DNA from: an uncultured Pseudorhodobacter sp.
Lineage (GTDB): Bacteria > Pseudomonadota > Alphaproteobacteria > Rhodobacterales > Rhodobacteraceae
Length of the DNA stretch: 6,251 nucleotides
Direction of reading: 5' to 3'
Assembly (NCBI GenBank): GCA_945952425.1
Contig: CAMFIX010000190.1
Location: 1 to 6,251, forward strand
Below are positions 5,826-6,251 of this stretch, piece after piece (position 1 is the first letter of the stretch; each line of letters starts with the position of its first letter). The notes beneath the pieces are model-generated. The model saw only the letters and a program-made list of their open reading frames with translations. It ran no database searches and was not told the DNA's origin. A program made the position numbers and the translations under genes.

Positions 5826-6251
5826 TTAAGCGGAATCACCCGGAAGGTCAAGGGTGTCGCGCGCGATCTCGCGCAGAAGGGCGGCGGCGGCCTCTTCGGG
5901 CAGGCGCCCCGCCGCGACCTCGGCGCCAAGCGCCTGCAGCCGGCCGCGCACCCCGGGACGCGCCAGCACCGCCAGCAACCCCTGCCGCACCTCTTCCTCG
6001 AACCAGTGCCGCGCCTGGGCCGCCCGGGCCGCCGCCCAATGGCCCTCGGCGCGGCGCCAATCGGACAGACGGGTGATCGCCCCCCAGGCCGCCTCCAGCC
6101 CCCGCCCCTCCGCCGCCGAGACCGCCAGCGCCGCCGGATAGCCCGGCGGGTCTTGCGGGCGGTGTCGCATCAGCCGCAGCGCCCCGGCATAATCGGCCAG
6201 CGTCCGCTCGGCCGCCGCGCGCAGCTCGCCATCCGCCTTGTTGATCAACAG
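5826..6251 (-). CDS. meaB: MeaB/ArgK GTPase, methylmalonyl-CoA mutase chaperone, C-terminal part
   Basis: The minus-strand frame is open from the window edge to a TAA at 5826-5828, giving the last 141 residues. It opens LLINKADGELRAAAERTLADYAGALRLM: NKAD is the G4 guanine-recognition motif (NKxD) of P-loop GTPases, and what follows is typical of MeaB/ArgK, including the VSAAEGRGLEAAW segment (G5 region) and the alpha-helical, E/R/A-rich dimerisation tail. Known members of about 330 residues load and protect the adenosylcobalamin cofactor of methylmalonyl-CoA mutase, in the cytoplasm, in propionyl-CoA or ethylmalonyl-CoA metabolism. The P-loop and switch regions lie outside the window. The ATG-like methionine is not shown here; ATC precedes AAC-AAG, so the true start is upstream. 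rpmB follows 71 bp downstream on the same strand. Confidence 0.9.
   Translation of the reverse strand: MLINKADGELRAAAERTLADYAGALRLMRHRPQDPPGYPAALAVSAAEGRGLEAAWGAITRLSDWRRAEGHWAAARAAQARHWFEEEVRQGLLAVLARPGVRGRLQALGAEVAAGRLPEEAAAALLREIARDTLDLPGDSA

Noticed and set aside
5572..5829. Plus-strand open frames over rpmB and the meaB-rpmB gap
   Set aside because: They are shadows of L28 on the opposite strand, with no domain or ribosome site.

Overview
This window looks like chromosomal DNA from a GC-rich alphaproteobacterium of the Rhodobacterales (Paracoccus/Rhodobacter-like). That rests on three things: strong G/C at third codon positions, a ribosomal protein L28 of the Rhodobacterales type, and a large gene whose N-terminus resembles the DUF2793 domain common in Rhodobacterales prophages and gene transfer agents (GTAs). 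The genus is an inference from protein resemblance recalled from memory; no search was run.

Layout: (1) 1-277, plus strand, the C-terminal end of a PlsC-type lysophospholipid acyltransferase, entering from the left. (2) 268-1134, minus strand, an ArgP/LysG-type LysR regulator whose stop overlaps the acyltransferase stop tail to tail by 10 bp. (3) 1135-1301, a divergent control region with a perfect 7-bp dyad (ACCCATA-N10-TATGGGT). (4) 1302-1904, plus strand, a LysE/ArgO basic amino acid exporter; regulator and exporter form the classic divergent LysG-LysE pair. (5) 1905-2123, a noncoding stretch with an A-rich box, a 53-nt nested hairpin, a G/C hairpin and a CtrA-like box. (6) 2124-5411, plus strand, a 1095-residue modular phage or GTA spike/fibre protein: DUF2793, tail-fibre modules, pectate-lyase-like beta-helix, and a C-terminal domain that may bind the receptor. 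(7) 5414-5450, a strong bidirectional terminator. (8) 5467-5754, minus strand, rpmB (L28). (9) 5826-6251, minus strand, the C-terminal half of MeaB, the GTPase chaperone of methylmalonyl-CoA mutase, leaving on the right.

The exporter pair, rpmB and meaB are ordinary housekeeping or core genes. The most interesting element is the single large spike gene. No other phage gene is visible; it has its own strong Shine-Dalgarno site, a possible CtrA site just upstream and a terminator just downstream. That arrangement suggests a domesticated, independently controlled unit. Known precedent: in Rhodobacter capsulatus the GTA head-spike genes (ghsA/ghsB) lie outside the main GTA cluster, and GTA production depends on CtrA. 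Assigning this gene to such a system is inference.
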